The notes beneath the pieces were generated by a model. It did no database searches. It saw only the letters and a list, made by a program, of their open reading frames with translations, and was not told the origin of the DNA. From contig NZ_CAKLBV010000017.1 in NCBI RefSeq assembly GCF_920984675.1, positions 1-64,000 on the forward strand: a stretch of 64,000 nucleotides of DNA. The letters are read 5' to 3'. Position 1 is the stretch's first letter. Each line of letters starts with the position of its first letter. This document shows positions 44,544 through 53,557 of this stretch, piece by piece. This DNA is from Methylobacterium sp. Leaf118. Lineage in GTDB: Bacteria > Pseudomonadota > Alphaproteobacteria > Rhizobiales > Beijerinckiaceae. The position numbers and the translations under genes were made by a program.

Positions 44544-45169
44544 TGGCCGAGAACGAGACCATCGCGAAGTTCCTCGACGGGCTGGCGAGTTCGGCCCCGA
44601 CCCCCGGCGGTGGCGGGGCTGCCGCCATCTCCGGCGCCATGGGCGCGGCCCTCGTATCGATGGTGTGCAACCTCACCATCGGCAAGAAGAAATATTTCGA
44701 AGTTGAGGCCGAGCTGAAACAGGTTTTGGAGAAATCCGAAGCGCTGCGAAAGACGCTCACCGGCATGATCGCCGACGACGTCGAAGCCTTCGATGCGGTG
44801 ATGGGCGCCTACGGGTTGCCCAAGAACACCGACGAGGAGAAGGCGGCGCGGGCGGAAAAGATCCAGGAGGCCCTGAAGGTCGCGACCGACGTGCCGTTGG
44901 CCTGCTGCCGCACCTGCCGCGAGGTCATCGACCTCGCCGAGATCGTCGCCGACAAGGGCAATCTCAACGTCATCTCGGATGCGGGCGTGGCGGTGCTCTC
45001 CGCCTTCGCCGGCCTGCGCTCGGCGGCGCTCAACGTCTACGTCAACGCCAAGGGCCTGGACGACCGCGCCTTCGCCGAGGAGCGGCTCAAGGCGCTGGAG
45101 GCGATCCTCGGGGAGGCCGCCGCGATCAACGAGCGGGTCTACGAGGTCGTCAGGGCCAAGGTGAACTGA
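44543..45169 (+). CDS. fchA: Methenyltetrahydrofolate cyclohydrolase
   Basis: Hydrolyses methenyl-H4F to 10-formyl-H4F (reversible), acting between MtdA and formate-H4F ligase. The 208-residue protein belongs to the FTCD cyclodeaminase family and has TPGGGGAAAISGAMGAALVSMV near residue 20, VADKGNLNVISDAGVAVLSA and helical content throughout. The one-base stop/start overlap with mtdA (TGATG) indicates coupled translation. Confidence 0.96.
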   Translation: MAENETIAKFLDGLASSAPTPGGGGAAAISGAMGAALVSMVCNLTIGKKKYFEVEAELKQVLEKSEALRKTLTGMIADDVEAFDAVMGAYGLPKNTDEEKAARAEKIQEALKVATDVPLACCRTCREVIDLAEIVADKGNLNVISDAGVAVLSAFAGLRSAALNVYVNAKGLDDRAFAEERLKALEAILGEAAAINERVYEVVRAKVN

Positions 45170-45499
45170 GCCGACCGGCCCCTCTTCCGCATGGGGAGGG
45201 GCCGCAAGCGGCAGGGGGCGCCGCCCCCTCCGCCTCCAACCTGGCCCCCGCCCGCGACCCGTTCCCGCTGGGGATGGGCGGCCGGCGCCGCCGCAGAAGC
45301 GGCGCATTGCCGGACAGGGACGCGTCGGGGGCTGGCGTTGCCGCCGCCCTGGTCGACCATCGACCTGAAAAACCGACTAAGTCACTGTCGGATAAGCAAA
45401 CTGAAATTCAATAAAAGAAAAAATTGAGACCTAGACCACTTCACGAAAACAAAATTTTCCGCGAAGGTCGGTCTTGAGGAAACGCCAAGGAGGACTCGG
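45170..45499. promoter_or_regulatory. fchA-mtkA intergenic region: hairpins then AT-rich promoter
   Basis: 330 bases. The first part holds GC palindromes that may end the fchA message (45177-45203 and AGGGGGCG/CGCCCCCT near 45213-45229). From about 45361 to 45470 the sequence becomes AT-rich with many A runs, unlike its surroundings, and probably carries a separate promoter for mtkAB-ppc-mclA. An AAGGAGGA ribosome site lies just before mtkA. Confidence 0.55.
45177..45203 (+). terminator. Hairpin after fchA
   Basis: GGCCCCTC (45177-45184) pairs with GAGGGGCC (45196-45203) across an 11-base loop, eight bases past the fchA stop. Confidence 0.5.
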
Positions 45500-46672
45500 A
45501 TGGACGTTCACGAGTACCAAGCCAAGGAGCTGCTCGCGAGCTTCGGGGTCGCCGTCCCGAAGGGCGCCGTGGCCTTCAGCCCCGATCAGGCGGTCTATGC
45601 CGCGACCGAACTCGGCGGCTCGTTCTGGGCGGTGAAGGCCCAGATCCATGCCGGTGCCCGCGGCAAGGCGGGCGGAATCAAGCTCTGCCGCACCTACAAC
45701 GAGGTTCGCGACGCCGCCCGCGAACTCCTCGGCAAGCGTCTCGTCACGCTCCAGACCGGCCCCGACGGCAAGCCCGTCCAGCGGGTCTACATCGAGACCG
45801 CCGACCCGTTCGAGCGCGAACTCTATCTCGGCTACGTGCTGGACCGGAAGGCCGAGCGCGTCCGCGTCATCGCCTCCCAGCGCGGCGGCATGGACATCGA
45901 GGAGATCGCCGCCAAGGAGCCCGAGGCCCTGATCCAGGTCGTGGTGGAGCCGGCGGTGGGCCTGCAGCAGTTCCAGGCCCGCGAGATCGCCTTCCAGCTC
46001 GGCCTCAACATCAAGCAGGTCTCGGCCGCGGTGAAGACCATCATGAACGCCTACCGGGCGTTCCGCGACTGCGACGGCACCATGCTGGAGATCAACCCGC
46101 TCGTCGTCACCAAGGACGACCGGGTGCTGGCGCTCGACGCCAAGATGTCCTTCGACGACAACGCCCTGTTCCGCCGCCGCAACATCGCGGACATGCACGA
46201 TCCGTCCCAGGGGGACCCGCGCGAGGCCCAGGCCGCCGAGCACAACCTCAGCTATATCGGCCTCGACGGCGAGATCGGCTGCATCGTCAACGGCGCGGGC
46301 CTCGCCATGGCGACCATGGACATGATCAAGCACGCGGGCGGTGAGCCGGCGAACTTTCTGGATGTCGGCGGCGGCGCCTCGCCGGACCGGGTCGCCACGG
46401 CCTTCCGCCTCGTCCTCTCGGACCGCAACGTGAAGGCGATCCTCGTCAACATCTTCGCCGGCATCAACCGCTGCGACTGGGTCGCGGAGGGTGTGGTGAA
46501 GGCGGCGCGCGAGGTGAAGATCGACGTGCCCCTGGTGGTGCGGCTCGCCGGCACGAATGTCGAGGAGGGCCAGAAGATCCTCGCCGCGAGCGGGCTCGAC
46601 CTCATCACCGCCGACACCCTCACGGAAGCCGCGCGCAAGGCCGTCGAAGCCTGCCACGGCGCCAAGCACTGA
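45500..46672 (+). CDS. mtkA: Malate-CoA ligase (malate thiokinase) beta subunit
   Basis: With MtkB makes malyl-CoA from malate, CoA and ATP for the serine cycle. The 390-residue ATP-grasp subunit is related to succinyl-CoA synthetase beta: [63 protein letters not shown] and the C-terminal [17 protein letters not shown] and [13 protein letters not shown]. The serine-cycle context distinguishes it from sucC. mtkB follows after 22 bp. Confidence 0.96.
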   Translation: MDVHEYQAKELLASFGVAVPKGAVAFSPDQAVYAATELGGSFWAVKAQIHAGARGKAGGIKLCRTYNEVRDAARELLGKRLVTLQTGPDGKPVQRVYIETADPFERELYLGYVLDRKAERVRVIASQRGGMDIEEIAAKEPEALIQVVVEPAVGLQQFQAREIAFQLGLNIKQVSAAVKTIMNAYRAFRDCDGTMLEINPLVVTKDDRVLALDAKMSFDDNALFRRRNIADMHDPSQGDPREAQAAEHNLSYIGLDGEIGCIVNGAGLAMATMDMIKHAGGEPANFLDVGGGASPDRVATAFRLVLSDRNVKAILVNIFAGINRCDWVAEGVVKAAREVKIDVPLVVRLAGTNVEEGQKILAASGLDLITADTLTEAARKAVEACHGAKH

Positions 46673-46694
46673 CGAAGGAGGGAGGAATCACGCC

Positions 46695-47585
46695 ATGAGC
46701 ATTCTCATCGACGAGAAGACCCCGATCATCGTCCAGGGCATCACGGGCGACAAGGGCACCTTCCACGCCAAGGAAATGATCGCCTACGGCTCCAACGTGG
46801 TCGGCGGCGTCACCCCGGGCAAGGGCGGCAAGACCCATTGCGGCGTGCCGGTGTTCAACACCGTCAAGGACGCGGTCGCCGCCACCGGCGCCACCACCTC
46901 GATCACCTTCGTGGCGCCCCCCTTCGCGGCCGACGCCATCATGGAGGCGGCCGATGCGGGCCTGAAGCTCGTCTGCTCCATCACCGACGGCATCCCGGCC
47001 CAGGACATGATGCGGGTGAAGCGCTACCTGCGCCGCTACCCCAAGGAGAAGCGCACCATGGTGGTGGGCCCGAACTGCGCGGGCATCATCTCCCCCGGCA
47101 AGTCGATGCTCGGCATCATGCCCGGCCACATCTACCTGCCGGGCAAGGTCGGCGTGATCTCGCGCTCGGGGACGCTGGGCTACGAGGCGGCCGCGCAGAT
47201 GAAGGAGCTCGGCATCGGCATCTCGACCTCCGTCGGCATCGGCGGCGACCCGATCAACGGCTCGTCCTTCCTCGACCACCTCGCCCTGTTCGAGGAGGAC
47301 CCGGAGACGGAGGCCGTGCTGATGATCGGCGAGATCGGCGGTCCGCAGGAGGCCGAAGCCTCGGCCTGGATCAAGGAGAACTTCTCCAAGCCGGTGATCG
47401 GTTTCGTGGCCGGCCTCACCGCCCCGAAGGGCCGCCGTATGGGTCATGCCGGTGCCATCATCTCGGCGACCGGCGACAGCGCCGCGGAGAAGGCCGAGAT
47501 CATGAGGTCCTACGGTCTCACCGTAGCGCCCGATCCGGGCTCCTTCGGCAGCACCGTCGCCGACGTGCTCGCCCGCGCGGCCTGA
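46695..47585 (+). CDS. mtkB: Malate-CoA ligase alpha subunit
   Basis: The 296-residue partner of MtkA, related to succinyl-CoA synthetase alpha. CoA-binding region PIIVQGITGDKGTFHAKEM, VVGPNCAGIISPGK, and the phospho-His site GRRMGHAGAIIS are present, with GEIGGPQEAEASAWI near the middle. A GGAGGAATCACGCC ribosome site precedes the ATG. A strong palindrome follows the stop and may separate it from ppc. Confidence 0.96.
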   Translation: MSILIDEKTPIIVQGITGDKGTFHAKEMIAYGSNVVGGVTPGKGGKTHCGVPVFNTVKDAVAATGATTSITFVAPPFAADAIMEAADAGLKLVCSITDGIPAQDMMRVKRYLRRYPKEKRTMVVGPNCAGIISPGKSMLGIMPGHIYLPGKVGVISRSGTLGYEAAAQMKELGIGISTSVGIGGDPINGSSFLDHLALFEEDPETEAVLMIGEIGGPQEAEASAWIKENFSKPVIGFVAGLTAPKGRRMGHAGAIISATGDSAAEKAEIMRSYGLTVAPDPGSFGSTVADVLARAA

Positions 47586-47594
47586 TCCGCGCCG

Positions 47595-47614
47595 CCTCCC
47601 CCGCGCGGGGGAGG
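47595..47614. terminator. REP-like palindrome after mtkB
   Basis: CCTCCCCC (47595-47602), GCGC, GGGGGAGG (47607-47614), nine bases past mtkB. A second palindrome CCCCTCGCGAGGGG lies at 47670-47683. These may reduce read-through into ppc or protect the mtk message; the first resembles the element at 11931-11952. Confidence 0.5.
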
Positions 47615-47757
47615 ACGCAGCGGGCGGTGCGGACGCCGCCGCTCCGCCCCGGCCACCCACCGCCGGCGACCCCTCGCGAGGGGGACGCGCCTTCGCCCTC
47701 GCCCTTCCGCGGGTCGCCGCCCGCGGGACTCCGAACACCCTCGCCAGGGAGGATGTC

Positions 47758-50523
47758 ATGCCCAAAACGCTGCACGCCCGGCCGTCAGCCGTCGATTCGA
47801 CCTTCGCGCCGCCGGTCATCACCGGCACGGCGACCGAGGACGCCCTCGACATCCTGTTCCACGCGCTGCTCGACGTGGCGCGCCGCCACGAGCCCGAGCT
47901 GGAAGCCGTGCTGCACGGGCAGGCGGACATCTCCACCTTCACGCCGGACATGCTCGCCCGCGCGCTCCAGGTGCAGGGCATCTGGTTCCAGCTCGTCTCG
48001 ATCGCCGAGCAGAACGCCGCCATGCGCCGCCGCCGCCATGTCGAGCGCGATCAGGGCCGGGCGGCCCTGAACGGGTCCTTCGCCAAGGTGCTGGCCGAAG
48101 CCTCCGCCCGCGGCATCGGCCCCGACCAGATCCACGCGCTGCTGAAGGACCTGCGCATCCGCCCGACGATCACGGCGCATCCCACCGAGGGCAAGCGCGT
48201 CACGGTCCTCGAGAAGCTGCGCCGCATCTACCTCGTCCTGCGCGAGCTGGAACTGCCGCGCTGGACCGAGCGCGAGCGCAACGGCCTGATGAGCGAGCTG
48301 CGCGACCAGATCGAGCTGATCTGGATGACCGGCGAGCTGCATCTGGAGAAGGCGACCGTCGAGCGCGAGGTCGCCTGGGGGCTGCACTTCTTCGACGAGA
48401 CCCTGTTCGAGATGCTGCCCGAGGTGATGGTCTCCCTCGAAGAGAGCCTCGCGCAGTACTACCCGGACGAAGACTTCGAGGTGCCGCCCTTCTTCCAGTT
48501 CGGCAGCTGGATCGGCGGTGACCGCGACGGCAACCCCTACGTCACCGCCAGCGTCACCCGCGAGACCCTGCAGCGCAACGCGCTGGCGTCCCTGCGCCGC
48601 TACCGCGACGGCATCACCCATCTCGGCCGCGTGCTCTCGATCACCGAGCGGTCGCTGCCGGTGCCCGAGACCTTCCGTGGCGAACTCGCCCACATGCTGG
48701 CCGAATCCGGCGATGGGCGGGCGATCGCCAACCGCAATCCCGGCGAGGCCTACCGTCAGTATCTCTCCTGCGTCCTGCGCAAGCTCGAGGCGACGATTGC
48801 CCGCAACAAGGGCGCCCGCTCGGTCGGGCCCGACTATCCGAGCGCGGACGGACTGATCAACGATCTGCGCACGCTGGAGAAGGGGCTGGCCGACGCCAAG
48901 TGCGGTTCGCTCGGCACCGACATCGTGCGGCCGGTTCGGCGCATGGTGGAGATCTTCCGCTTCTCGACCGTGCGGCTGGACCTGCGCGAGAACTCCACCC
49001 GCACCACGAAGACGCTCCACGCCCTGTGGAAGCTCCGCAACGGCGAACGCGAGCCGCCGGAGCTGGATGCGCCCGCCTGGAAGGACTGGCTGCTCTCCGA
49101 ACTCGCCCGGCCGCGCAATCCGGAAACCGCCTTCGAGAATTACGCCGACCGGCTGCCGGACGAGGCGCGGGAGACGCTCGCGACCTTCGCGCTGGTGGGC
49201 GAGATGCGCGATACCCTCGACCGCGAGGCGTTCGGCGCCTTCATCCTCTCGATGACGCGCTCCACCGTCGACGTGCTCGGCGCCTACCTGTTGGCCAAGG
49301 AGGCCGGCCTCTTCCTCGACGCCACGGGCACCGAGATCTGCCCGCTGCCGATCGTGCCGCTGTTCGAGACGATCGACGACCTGCGCGCCGCCCCCGCCAT
49401 CATGAAGGAACTGCTCGGCATTCCCGTGGTGCGCCGTTCCACCCGCTGGCAGGGCGGAGTGCAGGAGGTGATGATCGGCTATTCCGATTCCAACAAGGAC
49501 GGCGGCTTCATCGCCTCCAACTGGGAGCTCTACAAGGCGCAGGTCCGGCTCACGGTGCTCGGCAAGCATGTCGGCGTGCCGATCGCCTTCTTCCACGGCC
49601 GCGGCGGCTCGGTCAGCCGTGGCGGCGTGCCGACCCATCGGGGCATCGCGGCCCAGCCGCCGGGCTCGATCAACGGGCGCTTCCGCATCACGGAGCAGGG
49701 CGAGGTCGTCTCGTTCAAATATGCCAACCGCGGCACCGCGGCCTACCAGATGGAGCTGCTCGCGGCCTCGGTCTTCGAGCACGCGCTGCTCTCCGAGGGC
49801 AACGGCAACGGCTCGCGCGCCGAACTCGACGACGCCCTGGAGGCGCTGTCGGGCGCCTCGCGGGCGGCCTACGTCAACCTGCTTCAGGCCGACGGCCTCG
49901 TCGATTACTTCCAGGCGGCGAGCCCGCTCGACGAGATCGCGCTCCTCAACATCGGTTCTCGGCCCGCGCGCCGCTTCGGCGCCAAGTCCCTCTCGGACCT
50001 GCGGGCGATCCCCTGGGTGTTCGCGTGGTCGCAGAACCGCCACGTCATCACCGGCTGGTACGGCGTCGGTTCGGGGCTGAAGAGCTTCATCGACGTGCGC
50101 GGCGAGCAGGGCGAAGCCCTGTTGAAGCGGCTCTTCGCCCATTCGCGGGTGTTCCGCCTCGTCCTCGACGAGGTCGAGAAGACGCTGCTGATGGTCGATC
50201 TGGAGATCGCCCGGGACTATGCCGGCCTTGTCAAGGACGAGAGCGTCCGCACCCGCATCTTCCGCATGATCGAGCAGGAATACGCGCTGACGCGGGAGAT
50301 GGTGCTGCGCATCAGCGGCGACCGCGAGCTGGCCCAGCGCTTCCCGCAATTCCGCGAGCGCCTGCACGGGCGCCTGCCGACCATCAACCAAGTCAGCCGC
50401 GAGCAGGTCGAGCTGCTGCGTCGCTTCCGCAGCGAGACGGACGAGGATGCCCGCGAGGCGGTGAAATCCGCGCTGCTCCTGTCGATCAACTGCATCGCCG
50501 TCGGCTTCGGTGCCACGGGCTGA
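47758..50523 (+). CDS. ppc: Phosphoenolpyruvate carboxylase
   Basis: Carboxylates PEP to oxaloacetate, the CO2-fixing step of the serine cycle. The 921-residue protein has the catalytic His in TITAHPTEGKRVT, GGDRDGNPYVTASV, the MIGYSDSNKDGGFIASNW segment, the mobile loop FFHGRGGSVSRGG and the C-terminal INCIAVGFGATG ending close to the usual NTG. Length is typical of bacterial Ppc. Its place between mtkB and mclA matches other Methylobacterium. Confidence 0.97.
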   Translation: MPKTLHARPSAVDSTFAPPVITGTATEDALDILFHALLDVARRHEPELEAVLHGQADISTFTPDMLARALQVQGIWFQLVSIAEQNAAMRRRRHVERDQGRAALNGSFAKVLAEASARGIGPDQIHALLKDLRIRPTITAHPTEGKRVTVLEKLRRIYLVLRELELPRWTERERNGLMSELRDQIELIWMTGELHLEKATVEREVAWGLHFFDETLFEMLPEVMVSLEESLAQYYPDEDFEVPPFFQFGSWIGGDRDGNPYVTASVTRETLQRNALASLRRYRDGITHLGRVLSITERSLPVPETFRGELAHMLAESGDGRAIANRNPGEAYRQYLSCVLRKLEATIARNKGARSVGPDYPSADGLINDLRTLEKGLADAKCGSLGTDIVRPVRRMVEIFRFSTVRLDLRENSTRTTKTLHALWKLRNGEREPPELDAPAWKDWLLSELARPRNPETAFENYADRLPDEARETLATFALVGEMRDTLDREAFGAFILSMTRSTVDVLGAYLLAKEAGLFLDATGTEICPLPIVPLFETIDDLRAAPAIMKELLGIPVVRRSTRWQGGVQEVMIGYSDSNKDGGFIASNWELYKAQVRLTVLGKHVGVPIAFFHGRGGSVSRGGVPTHRGIAAQPPGSINGRFRITEQGEVVSFKYANRGTAAYQMELLAASVFEHALLSEGNGNGSRAELDDALEALSGASRAAYVNLLQADGLVDYFQAASPLDEIALLNIGSRPARRFGAKSLSDLRAIPWVFAWSQNRHVITGWYGVGSGLKSFIDVRGEQGEALLKRLFAHSRVFRLVLDEVEKTLLMVDLEIARDYAGLVKDESVRTRIFRMIEQEYALTREMVLRISGDRELAQRFPQFRERLHGRLPTINQVSREQVELLRRFRSETDEDAREAVKSALLLSINCIAVGFGATG

Positions 50524-50611
50524 GCGAACGGGCTGAGCGAAGCGGTCAGACTGTCCGTGTCACCGGTCTCGGCTGGACGGCTGGGCGCGGCGCACGAGAT
50601 AGAGCATCGTC

Positions 50612-50636
50612 CCGAAAGCCCGTTTCCCGCTTTCGG
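50612..50636. promoter_or_regulatory. Inverted repeat between ppc and mclA
   Basis: CCGAAAGC (50612-50619) and GCTTTCGG (50629-50636) form an 8-bp stem with a nine-base loop in the 241-base gap between ppc and mclA. Could be a processing hairpin or operator. Confidence 0.4.
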
Positions 50637-50764
50637 CCAACCGACGATGCGCCACAGGAACCTGGCGATCCGTCCCGGATGCGAATTCCGGGGCGGGCCG
50701 CCAGTCGGCGCAACCCGCGCAAGGCGGGCGCCGAGATAACGGTCTCAAGAACGGAGGAACCACG

Positions 50765-51736
50765 ATGAGCTTCACCTTGATCCAGCAGGCGACCCCCCGC
50801 CTGCACCGCTCGGAACTCGCGGTTCCCGGCTCGAACCCGACCTTCATGGAAAAGTCGGCCTCGTCGGCCGCCGACGTGATCTTTCTCGATCTTGAGGACG
50901 CGGTCGCGCCCGATGACAAGGAGCAGGCTCGCAAGAACATCATCCAGGCCCTGAACGAGATCGATTGGGGCCACAAGACCATGATGATCCGCATCAACGG
51001 TCTCGACACCCACTACATGTACCGCGACGTCGTCGACATCGTCGAAGCCTGTCCGCGCCTGGACATGATCCTGATCCCCAAGGTCGGCGTGCCCCAGGAC
51101 GTCTATGCCATCGACGTGCTCGTCACCCAGATCGAGCAGGCCAAGAAGCGCGAGAAGAAGCTCGGTTTCGAGGTGCTGATCGAGACCGCGCTCGGCATGG
51201 CCAATGTCGAGGCGATCGCGACCTCCTCCAAGCGCCTCGAGGCGATGTCGTTCGGCGTGGCCGATTACGCCGCGTCCTGCCGCACCCGCTCCACCGTGAT
51301 CGGCGGCGTCAACGAGGACTACTCGGTGCTCACCGACAAGGACGAGGCCGGCAACCGCCAGACCCATTGGCAGGACCCGTGGCTGTTCGCCCAGCAGCGC
51401 ATGCTGGTCGCCTGCCGCGCCTACGGCCTGCGCCCGGTCGACGGTCCGTTCGGCGACTTCTCGGACAAGGACGGCTACCTCTCCGCCGCCCGCCGCTGCG
51501 CCGCCGCTGGCTACGAGGGCAAGTGGGCGATTCACCCCTCGCAGATCGAACTCGCCAACGAGGTCTTCACGCCCTCCGAGAAGGAGGTCGAGAAGGCCCG
51601 CCGCATCCTCGAAGCCATGGAAGAGGCCGCCAAGGCCGGCCGCGGCGCCGTGGCCCTCGACGGCCGCCTCATCGACATCGCCTCGATCCGCATGGCCGAA
51701 GCGCTGATCCAGAAGGCCGACGCGATGAAGAAGTAA
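50765..51736 (+). CDS. mclA: L-malyl-CoA/beta-methylmalyl-CoA lyase
   Basis: Cleaves malyl-CoA to acetyl-CoA and glyoxylate, closing the serine cycle; the enzyme also serves the ethylmalonyl-CoA pathway. The 323-residue CitE-like TIM-barrel protein has RLHRSELAVPGSNPTFMEK, DVIFLDLEDAVAPDDKEQAR with the Mg-binding acids, VLIETALGMANVEAIA and the SFGVADYAASCRTR region. A AACGGAGGAACC ribosome site precedes the ATG. A strong terminator 125 bases on marks the end of the run. Confidence 0.97.
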   Translation: MSFTLIQQATPRLHRSELAVPGSNPTFMEKSASSAADVIFLDLEDAVAPDDKEQARKNIIQALNEIDWGHKTMMIRINGLDTHYMYRDVVDIVEACPRLDMILIPKVGVPQDVYAIDVLVTQIEQAKKREKKLGFEVLIETALGMANVEAIATSSKRLEAMSFGVADYAASCRTRSTVIGGVNEDYSVLTDKDEAGNRQTHWQDPWLFAQQRMLVACRAYGLRPVDGPFGDFSDKDGYLSAARRCAAAGYEGKWAIHPSQIELANEVFTPSEKEVEKARRILEAMEEAAKAGRGAVALDGRLIDIASIRMAEALIQKADAMKK

Positions 51737-52036
51737 GGGGCGGCCTTGCGGGGAGCGTCGTCCCGACAGGGGACGCCGTCTCTCGGACAATGCCGATCCC
51801 GCACGAGGGCCCAGAGCGACCTCCCGGACATCCGCGCCGGGGCGACGCGCGCGAGGTGAGGATGGCCGGGTTCGCCCGGCCATTTTCTTTGGCGACGACC
51901 CCGAGTGGTCCGGCGGGAGGGGGGCGGCGCGGGATCGCAAGGCGCCGTCATGCCCCGTCGCCATTTTGCGAAGGGCCGCTACCTTTCCCCTCGGACGCCG
52001 GCCCCCTCGACGTGCTCACGATCCCGAGAGACGCGC
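51737..52036. other. Intergenic region after mclA
   Basis: 300 bases. Besides the terminator at 51862-51890 nothing clear is visible; the last ~140 bases should contain the promoter of the dienelactone hydrolase gene. Confidence 0.45.
51862..51890 (+). terminator. Intrinsic terminator of the serine-cycle run
   Basis: ATGGCCGGG (51862-51870), tetraloop TTCG, CCCGGCCAT (51875-51883), then TTTCTTT. Nine perfect pairs with a stable loop and a U-rich tail. Confidence 0.85.
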
Positions 52037-52912
52037 ATGACCGCTTTTGATGCCGACCTGCGAAGCCTCGCGGCTCAGACCATCCTCTCGCGGCGTAGGA
52101 TGGTCGCCACGAGCCTCGCCACCGGCTTCGCGCTCGCGGTGCAGCCCGTCGCCGCCCAGACCACGCTCACGACGGACACGAACGGGCTGACCGCCGGCGA
52201 AGTCATGATCCCGACGCAGGACGGCGCGATTCCGGCCTATCGGGCCATGCCGGCCGAGGGCGGGCCCTGTCCGACGATCTTGGTCGTGCAGGAAATCTTC
52301 GGCGTCCACGAGCACATCAAGGACGTGTGCCGACGGTTGGCCAAGCTCGGCTACTTCGCCCTCGCCCCGGAACTCTATGCCCGGCAAGGCGACGTCTCGA
52401 AGCTGACGAACATCCAGCAGATCGTGAGCGAGGTCGTCGCCAAGGTCCCCGACGCGCAGGTCATGAGCGATCTCGACGCGGCGGTCGCCTTCGCCAAGGG
52501 GACGGGCAAGGCCGACACGGCCCGGCTCGGCATCACCGGCTTCTGCTGGGGCGGGCGCGTCACCTGGCTCTACGCCGCCCACAATCCAGGGGTGAAGGCG
52601 GGCGTCGCCTGGTACGGACGGCTCGTCGGCGACAGCTCAGCCCTGACGCCCAAACATCCAGTCGATGCCGCCGCCGATCTCAAGGCGCCGGTGCTCGGCC
52701 TCTATGGCGGAGCCGATCAGGGCATCCCCGTCGCCACGATCGACCGGATGAAGGAGGCCTGCCGGACGGCGGGCAAGACCTGCACGTTCGTGGTCTTTCC
52801 CGACGCGCCGCACGCGTTCCATGCCGATTACCGCCCGAGCTACCGGGCCGAGCCCGCTCAGGACGGCTGGAAGCGGCTGCAGGCCTGGTTCAAGGAGCAC
52901 GGCGTGGCCTGA
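52037..52912 (+). CDS. Dienelactone hydrolase family protein, probably exported
   Basis: A 291-residue alpha/beta hydrolase. The nucleophile Cys is in [12 protein letters not shown], with Asp in [11 protein letters not shown] and His in [14 protein letters not shown], the dienelactone hydrolase triad. The N-terminal [24 protein letters not shown] looks like a twin-arginine-type signal, so it may be periplasmic, unusual for classical ClcD enzymes but common in this subfamily. The physiological substrate is unknown. Stands alone between the serine cycle and the pterin dehydratase. Confidence 0.87.
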   Translation: MTAFDADLRSLAAQTILSRRRMVATSLATGFALAVQPVAAQTTLTTDTNGLTAGEVMIPTQDGAIPAYRAMPAEGGPCPTILVVQEIFGVHEHIKDVCRRLAKLGYFALAPELYARQGDVSKLTNIQQIVSEVVAKVPDAQVMSDLDAAVAFAKGTGKADTARLGITGFCWGGRVTWLYAAHNPGVKAGVAWYGRLVGDSSALTPKHPVDAAADLKAPVLGLYGGADQGIPVATIDRMKEACRTAGKTCTFVVFPDAPHAFHADYRPSYRAEPAQDGWKRLQAWFKEHGVA

Positions 52913-52962
52913 GCGAGCCCGGACGCTCGGCGACCGGGCCCGAGGCCACCCCAGAGCCTGCC

Positions 52963-53352
52963 TCAGCCCTGCGCCGACTTCTCGTACTTGATGTAGGCGA
53001 AGCGCGGATCGCTCGGCGTCCCCTCCAGGGCGCCGCCCTCGGCGCCGGGCTGCCAGGCCACCACCTCCTCGATCTTCTTCGCGAGGGCGAAATCCTTCTC
53101 GGTGATACCCTTGGCGGCGTGGTTCATCAGCCGCACCTCGACCCAGGCATAGGAGGCGGTCAGGTCCGGGTGGTGCCACGCGGCTTCCGCCAGATGGCCG
53201 ACGGTGTTGATGACCATGAGCGTGCTCTTCCACGAGGCGGTCTTGTAGGTCCGGCGGATCCAGCCGTCCTCGAGCCGCCACTGGGGCAATTCCTCCGTCA
53301 GCCGCCGCTCGACCGTCGCCTCGTCGAGCACCTGCTCGCGCGCTTGTGACAT
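52963..53352 (-). CDS. phhB: Pterin-4a-carbinolamine dehydratase
   Basis: A 129-residue PCD/DcoH protein that dehydrates 4a-hydroxytetrahydropterin. The family motif is clear: EAAWHHPDLTASYAWVEVRL followed by WH-type residues and ITEKDFALAKKIEEVV. The C-terminal tail (GAEGGALEGTPSDPRFAYIK) is longer than in the minimal family. No phenylalanine hydroxylase gene is near; in a region rich in folate genes it could serve pterin recycling. Convergent with the hydrolase and divergent from the ABC importer. Confidence 0.88.
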   Translation of the reverse strand: MSQAREQVLDEATVERRLTEELPQWRLEDGWIRRTYKTASWKSTLMVINTVGHLAEAAWHHPDLTASYAWVEVRLMNHAAKGITEKDFALAKKIEEVVAWQPGAEGGALEGTPSDPRFAYIKYEKSAQG

Positions 53353-53557
53353 CTCCGCCCTCCTGTCGTGAAGGCCCGAAGGGTGCGCCGGGAGCGCCGA
53401 CCGCGCAAGCGGGCGGTCGGTCGCGTCACGCCTGCGTGTCGCATGGGAAAGGCCAGGCCGGCGGTGGACGGCGCGGGGGGCAGCCCTTATGAGATTCTTC
53501 AAGAGACATCGCGGCTTCCGCAGGGCGGCGGATGGTCCGGAACGGGAGGTGACGCCC

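Noticed and set aside
47785-50391. 868-codon minus-strand frame opposite ppc
   Set aside because: Ppc has all catalytic motifs; the opposite frame shows no family character.
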